Of a DNA stretch of 64,000 nucleotides, positions 45,289-54,910 are shown one piece after another. A program made the position numbers and the translations under genes. The stretch is from Epiperipatus broadwayi. Lineage: Eukaryota; Onychophora; Udeonychophora; Euonychophora; Peripatidae. Under the pieces are notes generated by a model. That model saw nothing but the letters and a program-made list of their open reading frames with translations, had not been told where the DNA came from and did not search any database. Numbering within the stretch: the first letter of the stretch is position 1; every line of letters begins with the position of its first letter. Location: positions 33,977,706 through 34,041,705 of the forward strand of contig JAQFVV010000002.1 of assembly GCA_028023455.1 (NCBI GenBank). The letters are read 5' to 3'.

Positions 45289-46798
45289 TACTCTCCCAAA
45301 CATTATGTTTTTCAACAACGCCCTCTATGAACAAATATAAAGTCTGAGCTTCAAACAGCATGAATTTTCAGCTATCAATATGCACTGGGATATTTTCATA
45401 TATATATATTATTTCAATATATATGTGTAAAGATTAAATATTTTTAAAATAATATTTTTTTAAAGTTTTGATTATGGATAAACAAACTGTTTTATAGATG
45501 TGAATTTAAAATATAATAATTATTAGATTACTGGTTACAGGTAGTGATAGAATTGTGGATTTTGTCACTTAAGATCCATTAATCTTGGCTCCAGCTTTTT
45601 TTATCATTTCTGTGTTTTAACTTCTTGCTAGCTCTCAAGCTGCAAGTTTCGATTTTTGAAAAAGATTTGAAAATGTCCGATTAATTAATAAAATTTGAAA
45701 TTGCAAAAATAACTATAGAAGTTGGGTCACTAAAAGCAAGTAAGCACGTGATATAAGCAAAAGATTTATTTTATTTTTTAAATTATCTTTTCTAACTAGT
45801 TGGTGTAAACTTTTAAACTTTTTTTTTTTTAAAAAAAAAAAAATGACTAGAGTTTATATTTCACATTAATAATTTGAAATTCTTTTAGTTTATTTTTTGT
45901 TTGAAATATTTTCTAAACTCCCTTTTTAATTTTTTTTTTTTTCAAAATCGTTTTTTCTTTGTTTATTTGTATATAATTCATCCTGCATAACTCATTATTT
46001 AGAGTGATTAGAAATATTCACAGTAAATTCTTATAACTCTAATGTGTAATTTTAATTTGCCTTGAAAATAATAATAATAACAAAAATGTAAAGAAAAAAT
46101 AAGATAATTAAAACAAACTGTTTTTAGAATTAATAAAATAGTAAAATATGACTTAGAAATTAAATGAAAACATGATGAGAAATTCAATAAAAATAATAAT
46201 AACTAAGTTATTTTTTAAAAAAATAACATGAAAAAATAATATATCATAAAGATTGTGGCGAAGAGTTATAAACTGTCATTCAAATTACATGACACATACC
46301 TAATGTTAACTTTAATTGATTGATTTTTTCTCCTTATAATAAAAAGTTAATTACGTTGTAATTATTAATATTTGTTTATGAATTAATTATCATTTTTTTC
46401 TACAGCATTGGCTGTTTTAAATTACAAATAGCATTTTTGAAAAAAAGTATATATTAAAAAAGTTTTAGCTGTCAATAAAAAATGTAAATTATCAACTCAT
46501 TTCAATTTTTTAATAGTAATTTCTTGTTTCTATATTTATAAGCAAATATTTAAATTTTACATTTTTAAAAACATATTTTAAAGCTTTTTTTAACAAACTT
46601 ATTTGCATTTATTTCTAAGCAATATATTTTACAGAAAACTAAAGAAAAAAAATCAATATTTTATATTTAACACAAAAGTTTGGGCTATAAATTGTATCCG
46701 TTTATAATGTAATTGTCGACCATTCACAAAAAAGTAAAACCGCAACCATTCTCAAGGGATGCAGATAAGTTTGAATTCAGTGGCAATAATTACAAGAA
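45289..46798. other. AT-rich non-coding DNA, nothing identified
   Basis: Long A and T runs; no gene or repeat recognised. Confidence 0.45.
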
Positions 46799-46809
46799 GT
46801 TACGGCTTT

Positions 46810-46924
46810 GTCAAGCGTTGTTAGCCGAGAGGTCAGCGCAACCGCCTTGCAAGCAAGCATTTGTTTTCAGACGGTTGTTGCGGGTTTGCCTCCTTACCGA
46901 TGCTATGACATATGAAAAAAAAAT
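46810..46924 (+). repeat. tRNA-derived SINE with target-site duplication
   Basis: tRNA-like head with TTAGCCGAGAGGTCAGCGCA (A-box region), an anticodon-arm-like ACCGCCTTGCAAGC and B-box-like GGGTTTGCCTCC; tail TGACATATGAAAAAAAAA. Flanked by an 11-bp direct repeat GTTACGGCTTT (46799-46809 and 46925-46935). The head differs from family S, so it may be a subfamily with a different tRNA source. Confidence 0.85.
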
Positions 46925-46935
46925 GTTACGGCTTT

Positions 46936-48449
46936 CAAGGTCAGTAAGTAAAGCTGGTTCGAAAAAAATTATAGACTCGTGCAATGTTTTTATGTGGGTG
47001 AGGGGGTAGTATTTTCCACATGAAACTTTTACATATTTTTTAAAAAATATCTTATTTGCAGATATACATATATGTTTTACAATTATTATAAATCAAGTCA
47101 AAAACAATTCTTTTTCTTAAAATTTTTACTAATTTTGAATCAGAATTCGATAAAAAAAATTCAAAAAAATGAAATAAAATTTCTTGCTTTATATTTATTT
47201 TAAAATTGTATAAATCGGCACGTGTAATGTTTAAATAATTATAATAATTACTTATTTATTATTATTAATATTTGCAGATTAGAAATACGAGTTTTTGTAA
47301 ATTTATTGAATCAATATATGAGAAAACAAAATAAAATACATATAATATAAAAAAAATGTATTTTATTTTCTTGAATGTTTTATTACGAATCGTTAATAAT
47401 ATCGTCATTGTGTGTGTGTGCGCGCGCGCGCGCATTCTGATTCAATAGATAAAATTGCTAATAAAAAGAATCAATTCTTGATCTATGCTGATTCCACATT
47501 AACGTGACTATAACATTGTGAAATATTAGTCTTAACGTTATAGATGATTGAAAATTCTGCCCCCACCCGACAACCAGTGTTTCTTCAATTGTATTTCCTC
47601 ACACAAGATAGTCTTTGTAGGACCTAGAAATTACAGTTTTGACCAAAAAAAAATCTAGTTACATTTAGCAAATAATAAAAAGTTCCATTTTTTTATTTTC
47701 ACAAAAGACGTGAATCATTCTAGCCCAGAACCACGTGTTAGTGCACTGTTAACGTTCGTAGTGACCACCAGAGGCTTTGACAATAGATGTCATGTTTATA
47801 TCTGTATTATTGCTAACAATGTCCCAGGTATTTTAATAATAATGAACAATCTATTAAATAAACATTAAGATATTTATTACAGGTATTTACACTAACAAAA
47901 TGTATACAATAATGTATATAGAGAGGTTCATTTCGATTACAGTTGACAATTTGAGAAAGTTCATTTGATAAAGCATGCTAAAACTCTTCAAATTCTTATA
48001 GTTTCTGTCTAGGATTGGTTTATCTTATATGTGAACAATGAGTTTACTGTCTTCTGAAGTTTTACAGTTGTCTGACTATTCTCTCAAATAGACTCCAATC
48101 TCTTCCTTATTGGAAAAAATCAGATTCACTGACTTAGCTTTCCAATAAGGTGGTTCATTTCATTGTATATCTATTTACTTTCATTAGTCATTGATCATCT
48201 ATATTGTAAATCTATTCCATTATTTGTGGCTAATGTTAAGAAGAATTTTCAACAGTAGATTTGGTTAGTTTAATCTTCTGATTTATTCGATTCATTCCAC
48301 TCTTATTATCCAACTGGACACTAACAAATTTGAAGTGGAACTGGGAACTCCAACAATGGATTTCCATATCACTTCCTTTGGTCTATTTTCATTAATCTAG
48401 TATAATTTAATTCAATTACATCTTCTTTTATAATCAACATCAATATATA
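46936..48449. other. AT-rich non-coding DNA; microsatellite and small hairpin
   Basis: (TG)n(CG)n microsatellite at 47410-47433. A 13-bp-arm hairpin CCTTATTGGAAA / TTTCCAATAAGG lies at about 48100-48152. No gene recognised. Confidence 0.5.
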
Positions 48450-48533
48450 TATATGACTACAGATGGCGTTATACCAAAAACACCTTCAAGCGTTTGTTTA
48501 CATAAACGTCAGAGCATATTTCACTATCTCTAA

Positions 48534-48599
48534 CTTAATTTCCACCTTCATATCATGATTTCAAGCTATTTGCTATCGTCAGTGAAGGACAGGATTAAG
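48534..48599 (-). ncRNA. Hammerhead ribozyme, gamma family, unit 1
   Basis: Minus strand: CTTAAT (outer stem I), CCTGT (loop), CCTTCA (inner stem I), core CTGACGA, stem II TAGC-AAATA-GCTT (3 bp plus a U/U mismatch at the core), GAAA, TCATGAT, A, then TGAAGG, TGGAA and ATTAAG. Both stem I segments pair perfectly (6 + 6 bp). Core bases all fit CUGANGA...GAAA...UH with H = A. Stem III is the palindrome ATCATGAT. Cleavage predicted between 48551 and 48550. Confidence 0.9.
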
Positions 48600-48926
48600 A
48601 AACTAGATCTAAAACACAAACTCTGAGCATTTAAGAAACAGTTTCTATTCAGCTTGCGAGCGTGAATCTTTTAGACACGTAATGTCTTCAAACTCAGCAT
48701 CGCATGCCAGATAGCTACATGGGTCTGATATCAATTCAGCATCACCACATAGTAGAAGTCTCTGCAATATATTCTTCAAGAAAAGACCTCAAAGGTACAT
48801 TTATGAAAAACAAAAAACACAAGTTAAAAACTTCATACTTGTATTTATGACTACAGATGCGTTATACCAAAAACACCTTCAAGCGTTTGTTTACATAAAC
48901 ATCAGAGCATATTTCACTATCTCTAA

Positions 48927-48992
48927 CTTAATTTCCACCTTCATATCATGATTTCAAGCTATTTGCTATCGTCAGTGAAGGACAGGATTAAG
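48927..48992 (-). ncRNA. Hammerhead ribozyme, gamma family, unit 2
   Basis: Same sequence as the ribozyme in unit 1, 393 bp downstream. Cleavage predicted between 48944 and 48943. With unit 1 it would release a 393-nt monomer RNA from a minus-strand transcript. Confidence 0.9.
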
Positions 48993-49245
48993 AAACTAGA
49001 TCTAAAACACAAACTCTGAGCATTTAAGAAACAGTTTCTATTCAGCTTGCGAGCGTGAATCTTTTAGACACGTAATGTCTTCAAACTCAGCATCGCATGC
49101 CAGATAGCTACATGGGTCTGATATCAGTTCAGCATCTGACATTTATGTAAACAAATTCTTGAAGGTGTTTTTGGTATAACGCCATCTGTAGTCATAAATA
49201 CAAGCGTATGCAAGTTTTTAACGTGTTTTTTGTTTTTCATATATA

Positions 49246-49446
49246 TATATAATGCAATGAGCAAGCTAATAGCTCTAAACAAGCTTTTCGATAAATGCTG
49301 CAAGAGAAAGCATTTAAAATCTTTATCTACAATTATCCATATTCCCCAAACCGGTTTTGAGCTAATGGCTCTTGCTAGTGAGGTACTAAGACATTCAGAC
49401 CCTAGATTTAAAATGCAAACTCAAGCCCAACGTTTATCAAAAAAAG
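49246..49446 (-). repeat. Beta ribozyme repeat, diverged partial monomer
   Basis: Aligns with the beta unit at 33361 on: GAGCAAGCTAATAGCTCTAA, ACAAGCTTT, AAGAGAAAGCATTTAAAATC and GAGCTAATGGCTCTTGCTAG. It sits between the (TA)n edge of the gamma dimer and a SINE, and carries a decayed hammerhead on the minus strand. Confidence 0.75.
49335..49395 (-). ncRNA. Decayed hammerhead ribozyme, beta family
   Basis: Minus strand: CCTCA pairs with TGGGG (inner stem I, intact), the core is degraded (CTAGCAA where CUGANGA is expected), stem II GAGC-CATTA-GCTC is intact, AAAA replaces GAAA, and ACCGGT gives a palindromic stem III. Stems are conserved while the core has decayed, so it is catalytically dead. 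Confidence 0.65.
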
Positions 49447-49450
49447 CTTG

Positions 49451-49541
49451 TTTTTTTTATATGTCAAAGCATTGACTGGGAAGGGAACCCAGGCCAGCTG
49501 CTTAGAAGGCAGCTACACTAACTGCTAGGCCACTAATGCAC
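49451..49541 (-). repeat. tRNA-derived SINE (family S)
   Basis: Minus-strand copy with GTGGCCTAGCAGTTAGTGTA (A-box region), a CTGCCTTCTAAGCAG-like arm, B-box-like GGTTCCCTTCCCAG and tail TCAATGCTTTGACATATAAA. Confidence 0.85.
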
Positions 49542-49940
49542 ACTCATTATATTACATTTGTAAATACAAACTAATTAAGTCACATGATGTATAACTTGGT
49601 TTCCTTACTGTTAATCCACATCAATACATATCAACACCATATTTAATACCTCTGCTAGATTAGGCTTAAATAAATCAAAATGTTAAAAAAAATTATAAAG
49701 AATTTTCATAATAAGATGAAAATGGTTATAAAAAGATCAAGACACTACCTTAATTAACTATAAAATATGAATGGAAATTTTACAGTTCGGTCATATTCTA
49801 AAATCCATGAGTTTATTTACCAATTATTAGATCATTTACATATACACTTAATTCTTCCTCCTTTAATTGAACTATATTTGTGGATTGTTCTTGACAAACT
49901 AGTGATATCTATGATCACAACATGAAGTAATGTAATTTAT
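49542..49940. other. AT-rich non-coding DNA, nothing identified
   Basis: No gene or repeat recognised. Confidence 0.4.
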
Positions 49941-49943
49941 TAT

Positions 49944-50428
49944 TGATGTGAATAAGTTAAAACAGGCAAAACTCACTATACGTATTGCCACACACAGCAA
50001 GCTAGAGTAATTAGTGGATGCCTGAAGGCTTGTACATAAAATCCCCATCTAGTGCCTACTCATCCAATATCCCCAGACTAGTTTCTGGCTGTGGCCTTCA
50101 TCAGTGAGGAGCCTTGGATCTGAGAGCACTGCACCTAGGTCTTAAAATCTAATGCAACTCTCCAGCATCCACCTTTTATCTCCACTTAACTACAAAACTA
50201 TGAGTCTTAAATTGAAAACACCTTAATGTTTTCAATCCAAGCCCATTGGCTTATATAGTAATATGGGTCTGAACCCAGTTCAGTATCCATACATTTCAGT
50301 GTCTTTGGTTCTTTAATAACCATAGCCACCACTATCCTTGTGTGGCAATATATATAGTGAGTTTCGCCTGTTTTAACAACAGTTATACACAAGCATAAGA
50401 GGTGGTGGTCATGTGATGTGAATAAGTA
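49944..50428 (-). repeat. Alpha ribozyme repeat, near-complete monomer with terminal inverted repeats
   Basis: Ends GTTAAAACAGGCAAAACTCA (left) and GAGTTTCGCCTGTTTTAAC (right) are inverted, and GATGTGAATAAG occurs at both outer edges (49945 and 50417). Ribozyme is on the minus strand. It includes the ACTATGAGTCTTAAATTGAA, GGGTCTGAACCCAGTTCAGT and AACCATAGCCACCACTATCC blocks seen in the 51.8-52.3 kb copy. Confidence 0.85.
50062..50119 (-). ncRNA. Hammerhead ribozyme, alpha family, intact core
   Basis: Minus strand: ATCCAA, GGC, TCCTCA, CTGATGA, A-GGC-CACA-GCC-A, GAAA, CTAG, TC, then TGGGGA, TA, TTGGAT. Stem I 6 + 6 bp is fully paired (one G/U). The only difference from 33143-33201 in stem II is a 4-nt instead of a 5-nt loop. 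With 33143-33201, the best alpha candidate for activity. Confidence 0.88.
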
Positions 50429-50599
50429 CTTGATTAAAGATTGAACTTCAGTGGGAAAAAGCCAACACTATTTAAGATACCCAAATGAAAGGAATTTTCT
50501 TTATGTAATGAAGTCATATTTTATTCATTATGTCTGTATGGAGCAATTATAACTGAGACTTAGGTTCTAAAAATATAATACATTGAAAACATTCAGATT

Positions 50600-50685
50600 C
50601 AATTATGATGGGATTTTATGCCCAAACCTTATTGCATCTATTGATTATTAAAGCTTGCACTAGGTGGTATTACTGTAAGGAATGG
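50600..50685 (+). repeat. Alpha ribozyme-repeat fragment
   Basis: GGGATTTTATGC.CAA.CCTT...GCATCTATTGATTA...AGCTTGCACTAGGTGGTATTACTGTA matches the alpha segment after the ribozyme in plus orientation. The ribozyme itself is absent. Confidence 0.6.
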
Positions 50686-51235
50686 GATAAAAGAATAAAT
50701 TTATTAATAAAGAATAGGGAGTTAGAGAGATGGAGAAATAGTACGGAGAGTAAAAAAAGTTTAAATATATATAGCAATAGACAGAATATTAGGTGTGAGT
50801 TAATATATGATAATAGTAAGTAAAGTAGTTTATTGTTTAAGGTTCGAATAGGATCTTTAGCTACAAAAGAATCTACATGTAAATGGAAAAATATGGGTGA
50901 TTTATTTTGTAAATTATGTAAGGAAGGAATAGAAAATATTAGGCATTTGTTAATTGAATGTAAATGTTTGGAAACAGAAAGGGTACATATAATGAAGTTG
51001 TGGAAAAATAAATCTGAAAAGAGTGATTATACAGAAAGTGAAAGATAAGGGGGATTTAGATATAAAGGTTATAGAGTTGACAAAGATTATGTTGTGGAAA
51101 TGGGATTGAGCAGATTATGGGTAAATTTAGAGTGGGAATGTAAAATAAAGTGGCTAATAGGTTTATCTGGGCATAATTGCTGAGATATTTTTGACTTCGT
51201 TTAAGGAGAATCCATAATTCATCACATCACATCAC
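50686..51235 (+). pseudogene. LINE 3' fragment with zinc-knuckle-like C-terminus and (CATCA)n tail
   Basis: The frames here (to 50823, then 50833-51048) give a Lys/Glu-rich segment followed by FKVRIGSLATKES and a C-x2-C-x6-H-x4-C motif in FCKLCKEGIENIRHLLIEC, the zinc-binding C-terminus common in non-LTR elements. The 3' end has CTGGGCATAATTGCTGAGA and then CATCACATCACATCACA (to 51235). RT domain is missing. The same tail is nested in the MITE at 44792-44926. Confidence 0.75.
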
Positions 51236-51280
51236 ATATTGCTAACATTCAGATTAATATGAAAGAAAATAGATTTCCTC

Positions 51281-51446
51281 TGCATCATCAACCATTATCA
51301 ATCCACTTCAGAATAAAGGTCTCTCCAAATTCAATCTATCTTCTCCAATCTTTAGCTTTTCCACTACACCTCTGCACACTTTCTTATTTCATCCATCCAT
51401 CTCATGTGTGGTCTCTTTCTGGGTATTTTACAAATCTCTTGGAATT
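51281..51446 (-). pseudogene. RTE-type LINE, extreme 3' fragment
   Basis: Minus-strand match to the end of the elements at 18466 and 58285, covering the last 50 or so codons plus TGGTTGATGATGCA. Heavily mutated. Confidence 0.75.
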
Positions 51447-51685
51447 ATTTTTGAATACAAGTGCAATGTATATACTAAACTTTAGATATATAAGATGAAA
51501 TGGATAGCTAAAATGAGCTTGAAAATCTGTATTTAAATCTCCTACAATTACAAATTCATTATTATAACTGAGCTAAATTGTCATTATTCAAATGAAAAAT
51601 AATTTATGTGGTATAAATGCAATTTAAGTAATTTCAAATATATTTACAAAATCAAATTCTGCAATGCAATTATATCTTAATTAGC

Positions 51686-51791
51686 ACTATCCTGTGCATT
51701 TATGACATTATTCAAAAAGATATAACATACATTTTCCACTATCCTGTGCATTTATGACATTATTCAAAAAGGTATAACATACATTTTCCAC
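51686..51791. repeat. 48-bp tandem duplication
   Basis: Two adjacent copies of CACTATCCTGTGCATTTATG...ACATACATTTTC, differing at one base. Likely a recent slippage or unequal-exchange event. Confidence 0.85.
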
Positions 51792-51978
51792 ATATTTTTT
51801 ATATTTCAAATAACAAATTTTTTTACGTGCATCACATGATTACTATCTCTTATACTAGCATATAATTGTTATTAAACAAGGCAAAACTCTCCATATAGTA
51901 GTGTCATTCTGTGCCAAGCAGAGTAATCAATGGATGCCAGAAGGCTTGTGTATAAAATCCCTATCTAGTGCCTACTCA

Positions 51979-52036
51979 TCCAATATTCCCAGACTAGTTT
52001 CTGGTTGGTGGCCTTCATCAGTGAAGAGCCTTGGAT
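51979..52036 (-). ncRNA. Hammerhead ribozyme, alpha family, unit A
   Basis: Core CTGATGA, GAAA, CTAGTC intact. Outer stem I ATCCAA/TTGGAT intact. Inner stem I is weakened (TCTTCA against TGGGAA), and stem II is poorly paired (AGGCCACCAACCA). Activity doubtful. Confidence 0.78.
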
Positions 52037-52430
52037 CTGAGAGCACTGCACCTAGATCTTAGGATCTAATTCAACCCTCCATCAGCCACCTTTTAACTCT
52101 ATTTAACTGCAAAACTATGAGAATGAAATTGAAAGCACAATAATATTTTCAATCTAACCTCAATAGCTTATATTCATATGGGTCTGAACTCAGTTTAGCA
52201 CCCATACATTTTGGTGTCTTTGGCTCTTTAACAACCATAGCCACCACTATCCTATTAGGCAGATTGGTGTTAAACCTCAAAACATCACATGATCACTATC
52301 TCTTATACTAGCACATAATTATTATTAAACAAGGCAAAACTCTCCATACAGTACTACTACCCTGTGCCAACCAGAGTAATCAATGGATGCCAGAAGTCTT
52401 GTGCATAAAATCCCTATCTAGTGCCTACTT

Positions 52431-52489
52431 ATCCAATATCCCCAGACTAGTTTCTGGCTTGTGTCCTTTGTCAGTGAGGAGCCTTGGAT
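52431..52489 (-). ncRNA. Hammerhead ribozyme, alpha family, unit B, G8 changed
   Basis: Stem I is fully formed (ATCCAA + TCCTCA with TGGGGA + TTGGAT). The core reads CTGACAA: the invariant G8 is A. GAAA and CTAGTC intact. G8 acts as the general acid in hammerhead catalysis, so this copy should be inactive. The oppositely oriented unit D has the same change. Confidence 0.8.
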
Positions 52490-52620
52490 CTGAGAGGACT
52501 GCGCCTAGATATTAGGATTTAATGCAACCCTCCAGCAGCCATCTTAATATTTTCAATCTAAGCTCAATAGCTTATATAGTCATATGGGTTTGAACTCAGT
52601 TCAGTACTCATACATTTTGA

Positions 52621-53175
52621 TGTAAATATTAGATGAGTAGGCATTAGATAGAGATTTTATGCACAAGCCTTCTGGCATCCATTTATTACTCTGGTTGGCA
52701 CAGGATGGCATTAATGTATGGAGAGTTTTGCCTTGTTTAATAACAATTATGTGCTAGTATAAGAGATAGTGATCATGTGATGTTTTGTGGTTTAACACCC
52801 ATCCTGCCTAATAGGATAGTGGTGGCTATGGTTGTTAAAGAGCCAAAGACACCAAAATGTATGGGTGCTGAATTGAGTTCAGACCCATATGACTATATAA
52901 GCTATTGTGCTTAGATTGAAAATATTGTGTTTTCAATTTTTTTATCATAGTTTTGTAGTTAAATAGAGTTAAAAGGTGGCTGCTGGAGGGATCTAGGTGC
53001 AGTGCTCTCAGATCCAAGGCTTCTCACTGACAAAGGCCACAAGCCAGAAACTAGTCTGTGGATATTGGATGAGTAGGTACTAGATAGGAATTTTATGCAC
53101 AAGCCTTCTGGCATCCATCAATTTCTCTGGTTGGCACAGGGTGGCACTACTGTATGGAGAGTTTTGCCTAGTTTA
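52621..53175 (+). repeat. Alpha ribozyme repeats C and D, head-to-tail, inverted relative to A and B
   Basis: C starts at 52621 (TGTAAATATTAGATGAGTAG), aligning with the first nucleotide after the alpha cleavage site. It runs through the CATCACATGATC-type junction into D, which carries the ribozyme. From the cleavage-defined start to D's cleavage site is 52621-53056, or 436 nt, one monomer. Together with A and B this forms a palindrome of about 1.3 kb centred at the 52620/52621 join. Confidence 0.85.
53012..53070 (+). ncRNA. Hammerhead ribozyme, alpha family, unit D, G8 changed
   Basis: Plus strand ATCCAA, GGC, TTCTCA, CTGACAA, A-GGC-CACAA-GCC-A, GAAA, CTAGTC, TGTGGA, TA, TTGGAT. Predicted cleavage after C53056. 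G8-to-A change shared with unit B indicates that B and D descend from the same defective master or an inverted duplication. Confidence 0.8.
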
Positions 53176-54300
53176 ATTTTTTAAGTAATTAAAACAAATT
53201 TATAGACTAATAAAATTCTGTATAAAAAAGAAAAAAATCAGACAATATTTATCTATATTGGTGCAATATTTATTGAGATATAAGGTCACAAACAAACTTT
53301 TACATTTATATAGTAATATAGATTATAAAAACAAACTGCATTTTATCTTCACATTAATCAATTATAAAGTAATGATTTATTTCAATGTTTCTAATAAAAG
53401 TGATTCTTATTTTAGAAAAAGATTGATTTCTAACAGTTTTTTCCTTGCAATATATATAGGGCATTTTTAAAATTCCAATAATACCAAAAACCTATATGTA
53501 GCTTTAAAATTCCCTCCACTTAATACATTATATAAAATTGTTACTCTGATTTTATGCAAAACTTCTTAAGGCAGACATATATTTCTAAGTTTTATTTCTT
53601 AAAGCAGGTTATTTATTAGAAAAAAAAATGAAAGATTGAAAGAATGTAACGCAAAGAGTCTATCAAGAGTTTCAAAACATTTTTCTCCAAAGACAAAAAA
53701 AAATGCTGAAAGATTCAAATATTTTAAGATGTGGCCAACTTTAAAGTCATCACTGCCATTATCTAAATAAAAACTCTATAACATTTAAATAAATGGGAAA
53801 AACTATATAAGTTACATTTATCATAAATTGCAACTTTTTACTTTAGTATATATTGAATTGTATGAAAGCAAGTTTATTATTAAATAAATAAATTATTAAT
53901 ACTTTTTTAGAAAACTGTATTTTTCACTAAAGATACTCCGTTTCTGCAGAGATTTGGGTGGCCATTTTTAATTGCTTATTAACAATTTACACCCAGGATT
54001 TTTGTTTCACTTATCATTTTGTTACATGTGTCTTTTTTATTTTCATTATTATTATTATTTTTATTACTTTTTTTATTATTGTTAATTTTATCTTCTAATA
54101 ACAGTGCATTATTTTTTGTAATCTTTATTTACTAACTGTTTTAAAAATATATTTATTGACATAACAAAATGTTTAAATATATTAATTATTAAGTTTATTT
54201 GTTTATCTTAATCTTCTATATTTGAGCAATAATTTACAACTTTATTTTTTCTTGAATTTATATTATTTGTTTTATATTTTTGTCTATGTTCAAATACCAA
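53176..54300. other. AT-rich non-coding DNA, nothing identified
   Basis: No gene recognised. A (TTA/ATT)n-rich patch lies near 54040-54085. Confidence 0.45.
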
Positions 54301-54309
54301 TTATTTATA

Positions 54310-54910
54310 TATAATTATTAAAATCAGTCATCACCTAGACTTTTTTTTATATTATTATTAATTTATTTTTTTTTATTTTTTTTTTTTTTTTTTTTTTTTT
54401 TTCCCCAACCCCCACCCCCGGCACCCCCAGGTGTAGGTTCCACAATTTGGGACCACTGACCTAGACAATCCCAATATAGATAACAATCTCAAACTGTTGT
54501 CAAGGCAATCTCCTTTTAACAATAAAGGTGAAATCCCGACTTTATTTATGGTCCAATATATTTATATAGACATTAATAATTGCAACTTGACCATAGAGGT
54601 TGAAAATATTAATACAAAGAAAATTAAATAAACCTCCTTAACCAGATAAATATAACCTGTTCTGTATGTAGACTAATAAATAATCAATAATAACATTACA
54701 AACTACAGTTATAATCTTCGAATTGCACCTAATTAAATGTAATAATGCTCAAGTCTAAACAGGTTTATGAGTAATCATTAAAATCAGTTAACACTTAGAC
54801 AATCTCAATATCAATAACAATTAACAATCTCAAACTATTGTCAAGGCAACCTATTTTTAACAATAAAGGTGGAATCCCACCTTTATTTATGATATGACAT
54901 ATTTATATAT
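54310..54910 (-). repeat. Head-to-tail dimeric repeat Q, copy 2
   Basis: Two units about 334 bp apart share TAGACAATC.CAATAT, AACAATCTCAAACT.TTGTCA and AACAATAAAGGTG.AATCCC. The segment near 54862 forms a perfect AATAAAGGTGG / CCACCTTTATT hairpin. Minus orientation relative to 28985-29500. The first unit is interrupted by the insertion at 54341-54458. Confidence 0.7.
54341..54458. mobile_element. Small hAT-type insertion with 8-bp target duplication
   Basis: 118 bp lie between exact 8-bp direct repeats ACCTAGAC (54333-54340 and 54459-54466), interrupting repeat Q. The right end reads, on the minus strand, CAGTGGTCCCAAATTGTGGA, a hAT-like terminus. The left end is a long T-run and lacks a matching inverted repeat. 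The eight-base duplication fits hAT; the missing end suggests loss by slippage. Confidence 0.65.

Larger units (their letters stand above)
48450..49245 (-). repeat. Gamma ribozyme repeat, head-to-tail dimer with inverted end
   Basis: Two nearly identical direct units begin ATGACTACAGATG(G)CGTTAT at 48453 and 48847. Each has a hammerhead on the minus strand. The cleavage-to-cleavage monomer is 48551-48943, 393 nt. The right end (49137-49245) is the start of a third unit in reverse orientation, giving terminal inverted sequence CTTGAAGGTGTTTTTGGTAT / ATACCAAAAACACCTTCAAG and a (TA)n edge. No coding capacity. The units differ by only a few bases, so the dimer is young. Confidence 0.88.
51835..52620 (-). 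repeat. Alpha ribozyme repeats A and B, head-to-tail
   Basis: Unit A (from about 51835) runs through its ribozyme to AACCATAGCCACCACTATCC...CATCACATGATC, and is followed directly by unit B, which starts CATCACATGATCACTATCTC. Cleavage-to-cleavage distance is 51992-52444, or 453 nt. B ends at 52620 against a reverse-oriented copy. Ribozymes are on the minus strand. Confidence 0.85.
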
